Of a stretch of 64,000 nt of DNA, positions 49,029-58,030 are shown one piece after another. Within the stretch, counting starts at the first letter, position 1. Every line of letters starts with the position of its first letter. This DNA comes from Teichococcus aestuarii (lineage in GTDB: Bacteria > Pseudomonadota > Alphaproteobacteria > Acetobacterales > Acetobacteraceae). The position numbers and the translations under genes were made by a program. The notes beneath the pieces were generated by a model. That model saw only the letters and a program-made list of their open reading frames with translations. It was not told the origin of the DNA and did not search any database. The DNA is taken from positions 62,001 to 126,000 of the forward strand of contig NZ_PDOA01000004.1 of NCBI RefSeq assembly GCF_003116135.1, written 5' to 3'.

Positions 49029-49691
49029 CTACTTCAGATGCTTCGCAAAGAACCCCAGGCTCCGCTGCTCCGCCAGGATGGTATCGGCCGGGCTGTAGGA
49101 GGCGCGTTCCTCGCAGGCGAAGCCGTGCTGCGCGCCGGGGTAGACGAACACCTCCACCTCCGGCCGGGCGGCGCGGATGGCCTCCACGTCGGTGAGCGGG
49201 ATGCCCTTGTCCGCCTCGCCGAAATGGAGCTGCACCGGGCAGTGGGGCACCTCCTCCCGCGCCGCGGCGATGCCGCCGCCATAGTAGCCGATGGCCGCCT
49301 GGAAGGCGCGGCTGCGGGTGGCGCCGTGCCAGGCGACGGTGCCGCCCCAGCAATAGCCGATGATGCCGCGCGCGGCGCCCTGGGGCAGGGCGGCGGCGGC
49401 GGCCTCAATGTCGCGCAGCGTGTCGGCCGGGTCGATGGCGCCGCGCAGGGCCAAGCCGCGCTGCACGTCCTCCGGCGCGTAGCCGAGTTCGGCGCCGCGC
49501 TCGGCGCGGTCGAACAGCGCCGGGCAGACGACGCGGAAGCCCTGCCGCGCGAAGCCCTCGGCCACGTGCCGCATGTGGCGGTTCACGCCGAAGATCTCCT
49601 GCACGACGACGAGCGCCTGCCGTGCATCCTCCGGCCCCGTGCACCAGGCGGAGAGGCGGTGGCCGTCGGCGGCGGTGAGTTCGATCTGCAT
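49029..49691 (-). CDS. dienelactone hydrolase family protein
   Basis: 220 aa, the standard length. The nucleophile is Cys in GIIGYCWGGTVAW as in true dienelactone hydrolase, Asp is in FGEADKGIP and His in GAQHGFACEE. It opens ELTAADGHRLSAW and has VVVQEIFGVNRHMRHVAEG, all diagnostic. It hydrolyses dienelactone or other ester bonds in the cytoplasm. Start at 49691 from family length. It diverges from the small DUF4169 gene. Confidence 0.9.
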   Translation of the reverse strand: MQIELTAADGHRLSAWCTGPEDARQALVVVQEIFGVNRHMRHVAEGFARQGFRVVCPALFDRAERGAELGYAPEDVQRGLALRGAIDPADTLRDIEAAAAALPQGAARGIIGYCWGGTVAWHGATRSRAFQAAIGYYGGGIAAAREEVPHCPVQLHFGEADKGIPLTDVEAIRAARPEVEVFVYPGAQHGFACEERASYSPADTILAEQRSLGFFAKHLK

Positions 49692-49733
49692 GGGCGCATT
49701 CCTCCTGTGGGCGGGGCGGTCTATCCTCCGCCG

Positions 49734-49931
49734 ATGGCAGAGATCGTCAACCTGAACCGGCACAGGAAGGCCGCCGCCCGCGCCGCCGAGGCGAAGCAGG
49801 CCGCCGCCAACCGGGTGAAGTTCGGCCGCACCCCGGCCGAGCGCGCGCGCGAGGCGGAGGCCGAGGCGCGCCGCCGCGCCCTGCTCGACGGCGCCCGCCA
49901 GGAAGAGGCGGGGAAGGATGGGGCGGGGTGA
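49734..49931 (+). CDS. DUF4169 small basic protein
   Basis: 65 aa. The MAEIVNLNRHRKAAARAAEA opening and RVKFGRTPAERAREAE middle are the signature of DUF4169, a small, highly charged, helical alphaproteobacterial family of unknown function. Often followed by a ribbon-helix-helix protein, which is not present here. It overlaps the reading region of the next pseudogene's leader by a few bases. Confidence 0.8.
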   Translation: MAEIVNLNRHRKAAARAAEAKQAAANRVKFGRTPAERAREAEAEARRRALLDGARQEEAGKDGAG

Positions 49932-49948
49932 AGCAGGAGGCGGCCGGC

Positions 49949-50250
49949 ATGAGCGCGGCGCCCCGCATCATCCGGCTGCCGGACCTTCCGCCCGGGCTGG
50001 AGGCGCTGCGGGCCGAGGCCGCCGCCGAGGGCTTCCGCTTCATCGGCCGGTTGGCGCGGGAATGGCAGGACCGGACAAACCGCTTCGACGGCCCTGGGGA
50101 GGCGCTGCTGGGCGCCTGCTCGGGCTGGCGGAGGGCCGCTTCCACACCCTGCGGCTGCGGACGGAGACGGAGGCGGCGGCCGCCTTCTACGCCCGCCACG
50201 GCTTCCGCGCCGTCACGGCGGCGGACGCCACGCACGCCCGGGCGCTCTAG
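49949..50250 (+). pseudogene. GNAT N-acetyltransferase with internal deletion
   Basis: The first 45 or so codons read MSAAPRIIRLPDLPPGLEAL, then AAAEGFRFIGRLAREW and NRFDGPGEALLGA, a typical N-terminus of a GNAT protein. Directly after, in another frame, the C-terminal part appears: LLGLAEGRFHTLRLRTETE, AAFYARHGFRAV and the end ATHARAL. The central portion with the acetyl-CoA binding RxxGxG/A strand is missing, roughly 55-70 codons. GCTGCTGGGC and GCTGCTCGGG-like sequences meet at the join (near 50106-50125). It cannot make an active enzyme. Confidence 0.72.
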
Positions 50251-50313
50251 GTCGGATCGCGAGCAGGCCGCTTCGCCCGGTCGCGTGAAGATGCTCGTGA
50301 AAACAATGAGCCG

Positions 50314-50351
50314 GAGCCTTTTCCGTGAGCCAGCGCGAACGGAAAAGGCTC
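50314..50351. terminator. bidirectional terminator hairpin
   Basis: Perfect 13-bp stem GAGCCTTTTCCGT/ACGGAAAAGGCTC with a 12-base loop, lying between the GNAT remnant and the convergent histidine kinase stop. Confidence 0.75.
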
Positions 50352-50370
50352 TGGCCCGCCGGCCTCGTGC

Positions 50371-52218
50371 TCAGCCCAGGGCCGCCGCCCGCGCGGGCAG
50401 GGCATCCTGGCGGCGCAGGGCGCGCAACGCCCGCAGCAGGGCCTCGCGCTGCAACGGCTTGGGCAGGTAGCCATCCATGCCCGCCTGCAGGCAGTCCGGC
50501 CATCCCTCCCTGGCATCGGTGCCGGAAAGCCCCAGGATGGCGATGCGCCCGCCGCCCGGCCGGCGCGCCTCCTCGGCGCGGATGCGGCGGGTGGTCTCCA
50601 GCCCGTCCATGCCCTGCATCTGCAGGTCGAGCAGCACGAGGTCGACCGGGCAAGCCTGCAGGTGGGCCAGCGCCGCCTCGCCGCTGGCGGCCTCGGCCAC
50701 GCTGTGCCCGGCCTGGCGCAGCATGGTCTGCGCCACCATGCGGTTCAGCGGCACGTCGTCCACCACCAGGATGCGCAGCGGCGTGGCCAGGGGCAGCATG
50801 TGCGGCATCGCCCCCGCCTGCGCCGGGGCCGCCGGCAACGCCGCCGGCGGCAGCGGCAGCTCGGCCCAGAAAAGGCTGCCGCGCCCCTCCGGCCCCGGCA
50901 GAACGCCGATCCGCCCGCCCATGGCCTGCACCAGCCCATCGGTGATGGCGAGGCCGAGGCCATGCCCCTCGGCCTCCAGCGCGGTGAGGCGGCTGAAGTC
51001 GCGGAAGAGCTGGGCCCGCTGCGCCGCCGGGATGCCGGGGCCGGTGTCCAGCACCTCCAGCCGCAGCCCGTCCTCCACCGCCCGTACCGAGAGCCGCACC
51101 CAGCCGCCCCGGGGGGTGAACTTCACGGCATTGCCGACGAGGTTCAGCAGCACCTGCCGCAGCCGCCGCGCATCGCCCAGCACCGCCTCGGGGCAGCCGG
51201 GCTCCAGCTCCAGCCGCAGGGCGACCGACTTGCCCGACGCCTCGGGGCGCAGCAGCTCCAGCGCGCCTTCCAGCAGGGCGCGCAGCGGCACCGGCTCCCG
51301 CGCCAGGGTGAGGCGGCCGGCCTCCACCTGGGCGAGGTCCAGCACGTCGTTCACCAGCGCCAGCAGGTGGCGGCCGGCGCGGTTGATCACCGCCACCTCC
51401 TCGCGCGCCGGGCCGGGCAGGTCGTTCCGCGCGCCCAGGATCTGCGCCATGCCGAGCACGCCGTTGAGCGGGGTGCGCAGCTCGTGGCTCATCCGCGCCA
51501 GGAAGCGGGACTTGGCGGCGTTGGAGGCCTCCGCCGCCTCGCGCGCGGCGGCGGAGGCGGCCAGGGCGCGCTGCTCGCCGCGCGCCCGGAACAGCGCCAT
51601 CAGGCAGAAGCTGGTGAACACGCAGTGCAGCATGCCCTGCACCAGCACCAGGCTGAACCACAGGCGCTGCGGCAGCTCGGGGCCGGCGTGCCATTCCGGC
51701 TGCGCCAGCGCCACCGGCACGCGCAGCAGCACCAGCACGCCTTGCAGGGCGAAGCTGAAGCTGAGAAGGGTGCGGAACAGGCGGTGCTCCGCCCGGTCGC
51801 GCCAGAACTCCCAGGCGATGCCGAGGCTCAGCGGCGCCGTCAGCAGCGACATGATGATGACGCGCATCTCCCGCGTCTCGGTCAGGCCGGGCAGCTGGCG
51901 CAGGCCGAGCCAGGCCAGGAGCGGCAGCAGCATCAGCCAGAACGGGGTGCGGCGCTGGTCGAAGCGGCGGACGCCGATCCAGGCGAGGCCGAGGGAGAGC
52001 AGCGTCAGCGCATTGCCGAGGTCGATCGAGACACGGTCCGGCAGATGGCCGCGCAACCCCACCAGCAGCGCCGACAGGCCGACGCCGAGAACCGCCAGCC
52101 CCCATTCCCGCAGCCCCGGCGCCCGGTGCCGGTCGAAGGAAAGCACCAGCCACATCAGCCCGATGGTCAGGCTGAGCAGCGTGCCAACAGAGAGCAGGGT
52201 GGGTAGATGCAGATCCAC
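50371..52218 (-). CDS. hybrid sensor histidine kinase with receiver domain
   Basis: 615 aa. Six to seven N-terminal membrane helices form the sensor (from LLSVGTLLSLTIGLMWLVL to about residue 210) without a recognised periplasmic domain. HisKA has MSHELRTPLNGVLG with the phospho-His, and HATPase has NLVGNAVKFTPRG (N box), DTGPGIPA and GHGLGLAI. The C-terminal receiver has ILVVDDVPLN, phospho-Asp in LVLLDLQMQGMDG and Lys in YLPKPL. No adjacent response regulator or Hpt is present, so this is an orphan hybrid kinase. The signal is unknown. Confidence 0.9.
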   Translation of the reverse strand: MDLHLPTLLSVGTLLSLTIGLMWLVLSFDRHRAPGLREWGLAVLGVGLSALLVGLRGHLPDRVSIDLGNALTLLSLGLAWIGVRRFDQRRTPFWLMLLPLLAWLGLRQLPGLTETREMRVIIMSLLTAPLSLGIAWEFWRDRAEHRLFRTLLSFSFALQGVLVLLRVPVALAQPEWHAGPELPQRLWFSLVLVQGMLHCVFTSFCLMALFRARGEQRALAASAAAREAAEASNAAKSRFLARMSHELRTPLNGVLGMAQILGARNDLPGPAREEVAVINRAGRHLLALVNDVLDLAQVEAGRLTLAREPVPLRALLEGALELLRPEASGKSVALRLELEPGCPEAVLGDARRLRQVLLNLVGNAVKFTPRGGWVRLSVRAVEDGLRLEVLDTGPGIPAAQRAQLFRDFSRLTALEAEGHGLGLAITDGLVQAMGGRIGVLPGPEGRGSLFWAELPLPPAALPAAPAQAGAMPHMLPLATPLRILVVDDVPLNRMVAQTMLRQAGHSVAEAASGEAALAHLQACPVDLVLLDLQMQGMDGLETTRRIRAEEARRPGGGRIAILGLSGTDAREGWPDCLQAGMDGYLPKPLQREALLRALRALRRQDALPARAAALG

Positions 52219-52334
52219 GGGCGGGCGCCGGCCTTGTCATTGGCCGGTTGTGCAGGGCCGGCGGGCCACTCTATCGCCCCGCCTTCCACGACCATAGAGT
52301 GAAAAAGCGGGGTGGACACTCCACCCCGCCGTTC

Positions 52335-53429
52335 TCAGACGTTGAAGCGGAACAGCAGGATGTCGCCGTCCTTGACGACGTATTCCTTGCCTTCGACCCG
52401 CATCTTGCCGGCTTCCTTGGCGCCCTGCTCGCCGCCAAGCGCCACGTAGTCGTCATAGGCGATGGTCTCGGCGGCGATGAAGCCGCGCTCGAAATCGCCA
52501 TGGATGACGCCGGCGGCCTGCGGCGCCTTCATGCCGCGGGTGATGGTCCAGGCGCGCGCCTCCTTCGGCCCCACGGTGAAGTAGGTGAGCAGGCCGAGCA
52601 GCCCGTAGCCGGCGGCGATGACGCGATCCAGCCCGGAATCGGACAGGCCCAGCCCCTCCAGGAACTCGCCCCGGTCGGCCGCGTCCATCTGGCTGATCTC
52701 GGCCTCGATGGCGGCGGAGACCACCACCGCCTTGGCGCCCTCGGCCGCGGCGCGGGCGAACACCTTCTCGCTGTGCGCGTTGCCGCTGCCGGCCGCGCCT
52801 TCCTCGACGTTGCAGACGTAGAGCACCGGCTTGGAGGTGAGCAGCTGGAGGCGCTTGGCCGCCTCCTCCTCCCCCTTCGGGATGGAGGCGCGGGCGGGGC
52901 GGCCGTCGCGCAGCCCGGCCAGGATCGGCTCGATCAGCGTGAGCTGGCCGGCCGCCTCCTTGTCGCCGCCGCGGGCGCGCTTCTGCAGGCCGAGCTGGCG
53001 CTTCTCCAGGCTGTCCATGTCGGCCAGCATCAGCTCGGTCTCGATGGTGTCGGCGTCGCGGATCGGGTCCACGCTGCCCTCGACATGGGTGACGTCGCCA
53101 TCCTCGAAGCAGCGCAGCACGTGCACGATGGCATCCGTCTCGCGGATGTTGCCGAGGAACTGGTTGCCCAGGCCCTCGCCGCGCGAGGCGCCGCGCACCA
53201 GGCCCGCGATGTCCACGAATTCCAGGCTGGTCGGCACGATCTTGGCCGACTTGCCGATCCTGGCGATGGTGTCGAGCCGCCGGTCCGGCACCGCGACGCG
53301 GCCGACATTCGGCTCGATGGTGCAGAAGGGATAGTTGGCGGCCTGGGCCGCCGCGGTCTGCGTCAGCGCGTTGAACAGGGTGGACTTGCCGACATTCGGC
53401 AGGCCGACGATCCCGCAGTTGAAGCCCAT
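52335..53429 (-). CDS. ychF: redox-regulated ATPase YchF
   Basis: 364 aa, exact family length. G1 is GIVGLPNVGKSTLFNALT; the G-domain continues with PFCTIEPNVGRVAVPD and FVDIAGLVRGASRGEGLGNQ. The C-terminal TGS domain has GFIAAETIAYDDYVALGGEQ and ends DGDILLFRFNV. YchF is an Obg-family ATPase that binds ribosomes and responds to oxidative stress. It follows rplY and pth, the conserved pth-ychF order, with one extra ORF inserted here. Confidence 0.97.
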   Translation of the reverse strand: MGFNCGIVGLPNVGKSTLFNALTQTAAAQAANYPFCTIEPNVGRVAVPDRRLDTIARIGKSAKIVPTSLEFVDIAGLVRGASRGEGLGNQFLGNIRETDAIVHVLRCFEDGDVTHVEGSVDPIRDADTIETELMLADMDSLEKRQLGLQKRARGGDKEAAGQLTLIEPILAGLRDGRPARASIPKGEEEAAKRLQLLTSKPVLYVCNVEEGAAGSGNAHSEKVFARAAAEGAKAVVVSAAIEAEISQMDAADRGEFLEGLGLSDSGLDRVIAAGYGLLGLLTYFTVGPKEARAWTITRGMKAPQAAGVIHGDFERGFIAAETIAYDDYVALGGEQGAKEAGKMRVEGKEYVVKDGDILLFRFNV

Positions 53430-53449
53430 GTCAGGTCCTCTTTGTATGC

Positions 53450-53472
53450 GCGCCCCTGCGGTGCAGGGGCGC
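53450..53472. terminator. strong hairpin between ychF and the upstream small ORF
   Basis: Perfect 10-bp stem GCGCCCCTGC/GCAGGGGCGC around GGT, 20 bp upstream of the ychF ATG. No U-tract follows on the minus strand, so it may slow rather than stop read-through from pth. Confidence 0.5.
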
Positions 53473-53628
53473 CCTCATTCGCCGGCGCCGGCCTCGGCCG
53501 GCTTGGCTTCGCCGCATGGGCGGCGGCGCCCGTTCGGGCCCCCGGCCCACGATGCGGCCCGCGATCCCGCGCAGCCCGCTCCCCTGGCCCAGGGCGCGGC
53601 AGCGCCGCCCCGGGCCAGGGGGGGTGCC

Positions 53629-54036
53629 TCAGCCCAGCGCGGCGGCGATCTCGCCGGCGATCTGGGCGGCGGCGATGCGGGCGGCGGCGTCGTCCGTCGG
53701 CAGCGCCAGGGCGGCGGCGCGCAGCTGCGTCACCGCGCCACCGAGCGACACGTCGAGCGAATGCGCGGCGGCGCGGATCAGCTCGGCGCGCGCCGGGCCC
53801 ACCGCCTCGGAGACGGCCTGCGCCATGGCCAGCGCCAGGGCGGCGCGGGCGGCGGCGGCCTCGATCGCGCCCTGGTGGCCGGTGTCGCTGGTCTCCAGCG
53901 CGGCGGCGGTGCCCGCCAGGCTGTGCGCCTGGGCCAGCAGGCCGGCGGCCAGCGCGGCGGCGCCGTTCGCCAGATCCTCCGGGCCGGGGCCGCCGAACTC
54001 GGCGGCCAGGTCGGCGGCAGCGTCTTCCATCGCCAT
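53629..54036 (-). CDS. Ala-rich helical protein of unknown function
   Basis: 135 aa, about one third Ala, helical throughout, with no membrane segment, signal peptide or Cys. It starts MAMEDAAADLAAEFGG and includes ETSDTGHQGAIEAAA and IRAAAHSLDVSLGGAVTQL. ATG alternatives at 54036 and 54030 are close. It lies two bases after the pth stop and is probably co-transcribed. No family recognised; the base composition is coding-like and the place between pth and ychF suggests a real gene. Confidence 0.6.
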   Translation of the reverse strand: MAMEDAAADLAAEFGGPGPEDLANGAAALAAGLLAQAHSLAGTAAALETSDTGHQGAIEAAAARAALALAMAQAVSEAVGPARAELIRAAAHSLDVSLGGAVTQLRAAALALPTDDAAARIAAAQIAGEIAAALG

Positions 54037-54038
54037 TC

Positions 54039-54611
54039 TCAGCTCTCCTGGGTCAGCAGGGCCACGCGGGTCATGAAGGCTTCCGGCTCGCCTTTGGCCA
54101 GCAGGGGCGCGGCCTCCGCCACTGCATCCAGCATGGGTTCCAGCCAGGTGTCCACCTTGGCGAAGTTGCCCAGCACGTGGCCGGTCACCTTCTCCTTCAT
54201 GCCGGGATGGCCGATGCCGAGGCGCACGCGCCAGTAGTCCGGCGTGCCCAGCTTGCGGTCCATGTCGCGCAGCCCGTTATGCCCGGCGGCGCCGCCACCC
54301 TTCTTCACCCGGATGCGGCCGGGGGCGAGGTCGAGCTCGTCGTGGAAGGCGGTGACGCTGGCGGGCGGGATCTTGTGGAAGGCGGCGGCGGCCTGCACCG
54401 AATCGCCCGAGAGGTTCATGTAGGTCTGCGGCTTCAGCAGCAGCAGCTTCTGGCCGGCGATGTTGCCCTCGGCCAGCAGGCCCTTGTAGCGTTGCCGCCA
54501 CGGCGTGAAGCCGTGGCGGCGGGCGATGGCGTCGAGCGCCATGAAGCCGATGTTGTGGCGGTGCCGCGCCTGACCCGGTTCGGGATTGCCGAGGCCGACC
54601 CAGAGCAGCAC
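54039..54611 (-). CDS. pth: peptidyl-tRNA hydrolase
   Basis: 190 aa. The family blocks are LLWVGLGNPEPGQARHRHNIG with the catalytic His, KPQTYMNLSGDSVQAA, VTAFHDELDLAPGRIRVKKG and GGAAGHNGLRDMDRKLG. It frees tRNA from peptidyl-tRNA that drops off ribosomes. It begins at an ATG shortly after rplY, 15 bases apart; together with rplY this is the conserved order. Confidence 0.97.
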   Translation of the reverse strand: MLLWVGLGNPEPGQARHRHNIGFMALDAIARRHGFTPWRQRYKGLLAEGNIAGQKLLLLKPQTYMNLSGDSVQAAAAFHKIPPASVTAFHDELDLAPGRIRVKKGGGAAGHNGLRDMDRKLGTPDYWRVRLGIGHPGMKEKVTGHVLGNFAKVDTWLEPMLDAVAEAAPLLAKGEPEAFMTRVALLTQES

Positions 54612-54626
54612 GCCAGAACCCCTGCC

Positions 54627-55280
54627 TTACTTCTTCGGCGCGGCCTTGCCGCCCTTGCCCTTGGCGGGCGCGGGGGCGGCGGCGACAGGGGCGGCCACGA
54701 CCACCTCCTCCTCGACCGTCGGCGGCGCGATGGTGGCCACCACGAAGTCACGGCCGACGATCACCGGCTGGGTGCCCTTGGCGTCCGCCACGTCCGACCA
54801 GCGCAGGCTGTCGCCGATGGCGGCGGCGCCCATGTCGATCTCGAACTGGTCCGGCACCTGGTCGGGGTCGGACAGCACCTCGACCTCGCGGCGGACGACG
54901 TTCAGCACGCCACCCTCCTTGATGCCCGGCGCGCTCTCCTCGTTCAGGAACACCACCGGCACCTTCACACGGATCAGCTGGCCGGGGGCCAGGCGCTGGA
55001 AGTCCACGTGCAGGGGGATGTCCTTCACGGGGTGGAACTGCACGTCGCGCATCAGGCAGCGCTCGGTCGTGCCGTTCACAGCCACCTCGTAGAGGTGCGA
55101 CTGCCAGCCGCCCTTGTGCAGCTCCTTCATCACGTCGCGCGGGTCGAGCGACAGCAGCGTCGCCTCCTGCTTCGCGCCGTAGATGACCGCGGGGACGCGC
55201 CCCGTCCTCCGAGTCGCGCGCGCCGCCCCCTTACCGGCCAACTCGCGCGCCTCGGCCTCGATCCGAATGGTCTGGACCAT
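54627..55280 (-). CDS. rplY: 50S ribosomal protein L25 (general stress protein Ctc form)
   Basis: 217 aa, the long CTC-type L25. It starts MVQTIRIEAEARELAGKGAA and has RRTGRVPAVIYGAKQE (5S rRNA-binding domain), HPVKDIPLHVDFQRL, and the beta domain with VVFLNEESAPGIKEGGVLNV. The tail is Ala/Lys-rich (PAPAKGKGGKAAPKK). It binds 5S rRNA on the 50S subunit. A longer frame upstream lacks L25 sequence, so 55280 is the start. A sigma-70-like promoter is placed 125 bp upstream. Confidence 0.96.
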   Translation of the reverse strand: MVQTIRIEAEARELAGKGAARATRRTGRVPAVIYGAKQEATLLSLDPRDVMKELHKGGWQSHLYEVAVNGTTERCLMRDVQFHPVKDIPLHVDFQRLAPGQLIRVKVPVVFLNEESAPGIKEGGVLNVVRREVEVLSDPDQVPDQFEIDMGAAAIGDSLRWSDVADAKGTQPVIVGRDFVVATIAPPTVEEEVVVAAPVAAAPAPAKGKGGKAAPKK

Positions 55281-55404
55281 GTGTCCGTGCTCCGCTTGCT
55301 CTGTGGCGCCGCGCCGGCTCTGCCGGGGCGCCTGCCCAATCCCGCCCCCGGGCCCATGCCCGAAAACAGTTGCGCTGGCCTCCAGGGGTGCCAGCGCGGG
55401 GCGG

Positions 55405-55433
55405 GGAATAGGGCATTTGGTGCCGGGAGGCAA
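55405..55433 (-). promoter_or_regulatory. predicted sigma-70 promoter of rplY-pth
   Basis: On the minus strand TTGCCT (55433-55428), 17 bp, then TATTCC (55410-55405). Spacing is ideal and the boxes match four of six positions each. It would give a 5' leader of about 115 bases. Confidence 0.5.
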
Positions 55434-55520
55434 TCATTCGCCGGCGTCCCGGGCAGGGGAATCGCCCGCGGCGCCGGCGCCGCCGCCGCTGGCAGCGGAA
55501 TCCGCCCGCGGCGCCGCCGC

Positions 55521-56111
55521 TCAGGGCATGGCCAGCGGGTCGAAGGCCCAGGCCTCGCCGCCGGCGGCGGGGGGCGTCACCCACATCGGCAGGGCGTTGG
55601 GCGTGCGCACATTGGCCGGCAGCCCCGCCTCGGCGCGGAAGGCGCGCCACAGCGCCCCATGCGCCACCACCAGCACCGGGCCGGGGCGGGAGAGGCAGTG
55701 GTTGATGGCGGCCACGGTGCGGTCGCGCAGCTGGGCGAAGCTCTCGGCGCCCTCGGGGGTGAAGCGGCCCTCCACCCAGTCGTCGAACCAGCCGGCCATG
55801 GGCTGGCCCTCCTGCACGCCGAAGGAGACCTCGCGCAGCGCGTCATGGATCTCGACCGGCAGGCCCAGCGCCCGGGCCACCGCCTCGGCCGTGTCCCGCG
55901 CGCGGCCGAGGGGGGAGGCCACGATGGTGGCGATCTCCCGCCCCGCCTGGCCTTCCAGCAGCGCCTGCGCCGCCCGCTCCGCCTGAGCGATGCCGATGGA
56001 GTTCAGCGGGATGTCCACATTGCCCTGGGAGAGGCCGCGCGCGTTCCAGTCCGTCTCGCCATGGCGGAGGAACCAGAAGGCTTCGCGGGTGAGGCGGCCG
56101 CCCCCGGCCAT
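55521..56111 (-). CDS. histidine phosphatase family protein
   Basis: 196 aa. The phosphohistidine site is FWFLRHGETDWN, with the supporting Arg in VASPLGRARDTAEA, catalytic Glu in IHDALREVSFGVQEGQ, and the second His in VLVVAHGALWRAF. It resembles phosphoglycerate-mutase-like phosphatases (CobC/GpmB type) of unknown substrate. Its start overlaps the GST stop by one base (TGATG), so it is translated after that gene. Confidence 0.88.
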   Translation of the reverse strand: MAGGGRLTREAFWFLRHGETDWNARGLSQGNVDIPLNSIGIAQAERAAQALLEGQAGREIATIVASPLGRARDTAEAVARALGLPVEIHDALREVSFGVQEGQPMAGWFDDWVEGRFTPEGAESFAQLRDRTVAAINHCLSRPGPVLVVAHGALWRAFRAEAGLPANVRTPNALPMWVTPPAAGGEAWAFDPLAMP

Positions 56112-56731
56112 CAGGCGAGGCCCTCGGTGGCCATGGCGCGCTGCACGGCGGGGCGGGCCAGCATCCGCTCGTAATGCGCCTGCAGCCGCGGCGGCAGGGT
56201 CATGCCCATCCGCTTCACCGCCCAGAACTCGACGAAGAACAGCGCCGGATCGGCCACCGAGTAGCCGGAGGGCAGCACCCACTCGGCCCCCTTCCAGGTG
56301 GCGTCCATATCGGCGAAGCCCTTGGCGGCGAGGGCGGTGCCCTGCTCCTTCACCTTCGGGTGGTCGGCCTCGCTGGGGGCGAAGCGGGCCTGGTTGAACA
56401 GGCGCGAGAAGCCCTGCGGGTGGATGGTGCCGGTGACGAAGTCCATCGCCTCGAGGGCGCGGGCCTGGCCCTCGGCATCGGCCGGCAGCAGGCCGGCGGC
56501 GGGGTTGCTGGCGGCCAGCCAGAAGGCGATGGCGGTGTACTGCGTCAGCACCGAGCCGTCGTCGCGCACCAGGGTGGGCACCTTGCCCTTCGGGTTCAGC
56601 GCCTTGAACTCGGGCGTCTGCAGCGCGCCTTCCTTGATGGGGGAGCGCACCGCCTCGAAGGGCTGGCCGATCTCCTCGAGCAGGACATGGATGCCGAGCG
56701 AGCAGGCGCCGGGGGAGTAGTGGAGCTTCAT
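56111..56731 (-). CDS. glutathione S-transferase family protein
   Basis: 206 aa. N-terminal thioredoxin-like fold begins MKLHYSPGACSLGIHVLLEE, with Ser/Cys near the active position typical of beta-class GSTs. Then GKVPTLVRDDGSVLTQYTAI holds the cis-Pro and the Glu/Asp-Ser/Thr glutathione pair. The C-terminal helical domain has GYSVADPALFFVEFWA. Cytoplasmic, conjugates or binds glutathione. It is co-transcribed with the downstream phosphatase. Confidence 0.9.
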   Translation of the reverse strand: MKLHYSPGACSLGIHVLLEEIGQPFEAVRSPIKEGALQTPEFKALNPKGKVPTLVRDDGSVLTQYTAIAFWLAASNPAAGLLPADAEGQARALEAMDFVTGTIHPQGFSRLFNQARFAPSEADHPKVKEQGTALAAKGFADMDATWKGAEWVLPSGYSVADPALFFVEFWAVKRMGMTLPPRLQAHYERMLARPAVQRAMATEGLA

Positions 56732-56945
56732 GGTGGCCGGGTTCCGGTTCTGGACGGGGTCGGCCCGGAGGATCGGCGGCAGGGCGCGGGCGCGCAAGCC
56801 GGGGCCGGTGAATTTCCGGCCCGCTCCGCCGCCGCCGGCAGGGCGCCCGCACGAGGAGGCCGGGCACCGGCGCATCCCCGCCGGTCTCGGCGCACGGGCG
56901 AGGATGGCGCCGAGGCGGGGCGGACCGTGAAATCCGCCCGCGCGC

Positions 56946-57878
56946 TCAGTTGAACAGGGTGGAGACCGAGCTTTCCTCGGAGATGCGGCGCATCGCCTCG
57001 GCCAGCAGCGGCGCGATGGTGAGCTGGCGGATGTTGGAGGAGACGCGCACCGCCTCGGTCGCCTGGATGCTGTCCGTCACCACCATCTGCTCGATGCTGG
57101 CGGCGCCGATGCGGGCCACCGCGCCGCCCGAGAACACGCCATGCGTCACATAGACGCTGACCGACTTGGCGCCGTTCTTCAGCAGCGCGTCGGCCGCGTT
57201 GCACAGCGTGCCGCCCGAGTCGACGATGTCGTCCACCAGGATGCAGTCCCGCCCCTCGACGTCGCCGATGACGTTCATCACCTCGGAGACGCCGGCGCGG
57301 GGGCGGCGCTTGTCGATGATGGCGAGGTCGGTGTGCAGCCGGGCGGCGATGGCCCGCGCCCGCACCACGCCGCCGACATCGGGGGAGACGACCATCAGGT
57401 CGCGGCCCTTGTAGCGCTCCAGGATGTCGCGCGCGAAGAGGGGGGCGGCGAAGAGGTTGTCCACCGGGATGTCGAAGAAGCCCTGGATCTGCCCGGCATG
57501 CAGGTCGAGCGTCAGCACGCGGTCGGCGCCGGCCTCGGTGATGAGGTTGGCCACCAGCTTGGCGCTGATCGGCGTGCGGGGGCCGGACTTCCGGTCCTGC
57601 CGCGCATAGCCGAAATAGGGGATGACGGCCGTGACGCGCCGGGCGGAGCTGCGCTTCAGCGCGTCCAGCGTGATCAGCAGCTCCATCAGGTTGTCATTGG
57701 CGGGGTAGGAGGTGCTCTGCACCACGAACACATCCTCGCCGCGGATATTCTCGTGGATCTCCACGAACACCTCCATATCCGCGAAGCGGCGTATGGAGGC
57801 CTGTGTCAGCGGCAGGTTCAGCGCGGCGGCCACCGCCTCGGCGAGCGGGCGGTTGCTGTTGCAGGCGACGATCTTCAT
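56946..57878 (-). CDS. prs: ribose-phosphate pyrophosphokinase
   Basis: 310 aa, standard length. It starts [20 protein letters not shown] and has [74 protein letters not shown], and the PRPP loop [19 protein letters not shown]. It makes phosphoribosyl pyrophosphate for nucleotides, His and Trp. Codon 1 at 57878 (MKIVA) fits most homologues, although MPRPMKIVA at 57890 is possible. Confidence 0.97.
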   Translation of the reverse strand: MKIVACNSNRPLAEAVAAALNLPLTQASIRRFADMEVFVEIHENIRGEDVFVVQSTSYPANDNLMELLITLDALKRSSARRVTAVIPYFGYARQDRKSGPRTPISAKLVANLITEAGADRVLTLDLHAGQIQGFFDIPVDNLFAAPLFARDILERYKGRDLMVVSPDVGGVVRARAIAARLHTDLAIIDKRRPRAGVSEVMNVIGDVEGRDCILVDDIVDSGGTLCNAADALLKNGAKSVSVYVTHGVFSGGAVARIGAASIEQMVVTDSIQATEAVRVSSNIRQLTIAPLLAEAMRRISEESSVSTLFN

Positions 57879-58030
57879 GGGGCGCGGCATCTCCGGGCAG
57901 CGGACCCAGGGGAAAGTCGGGCCCGGCGAGGAACGGGCCGCGTGGTAGCAACGTGACAGCCTCGTGTCTATCGTCGCCAGGCCTTTGGCATGGCTGGCGT
58001 GCAAATCCTCACCCCGTCGCCGTGCCCCTC

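Noticed and set aside
52248-56174. A 1308-codon plus-strand open frame across ychF, pth and rplY
   Set aside because: It is antisense to three certain housekeeping genes, is Arg/Gly/Ala/His-rich and has no domain. Very high GC makes stops rare in shadow frames.
57960-58030. tRNA between prs and the lipoprotein gene
   Set aside because: The sequence does not fold into a cloverleaf and lacks the T-loop consensus. No tRNA was found anywhere in the window.
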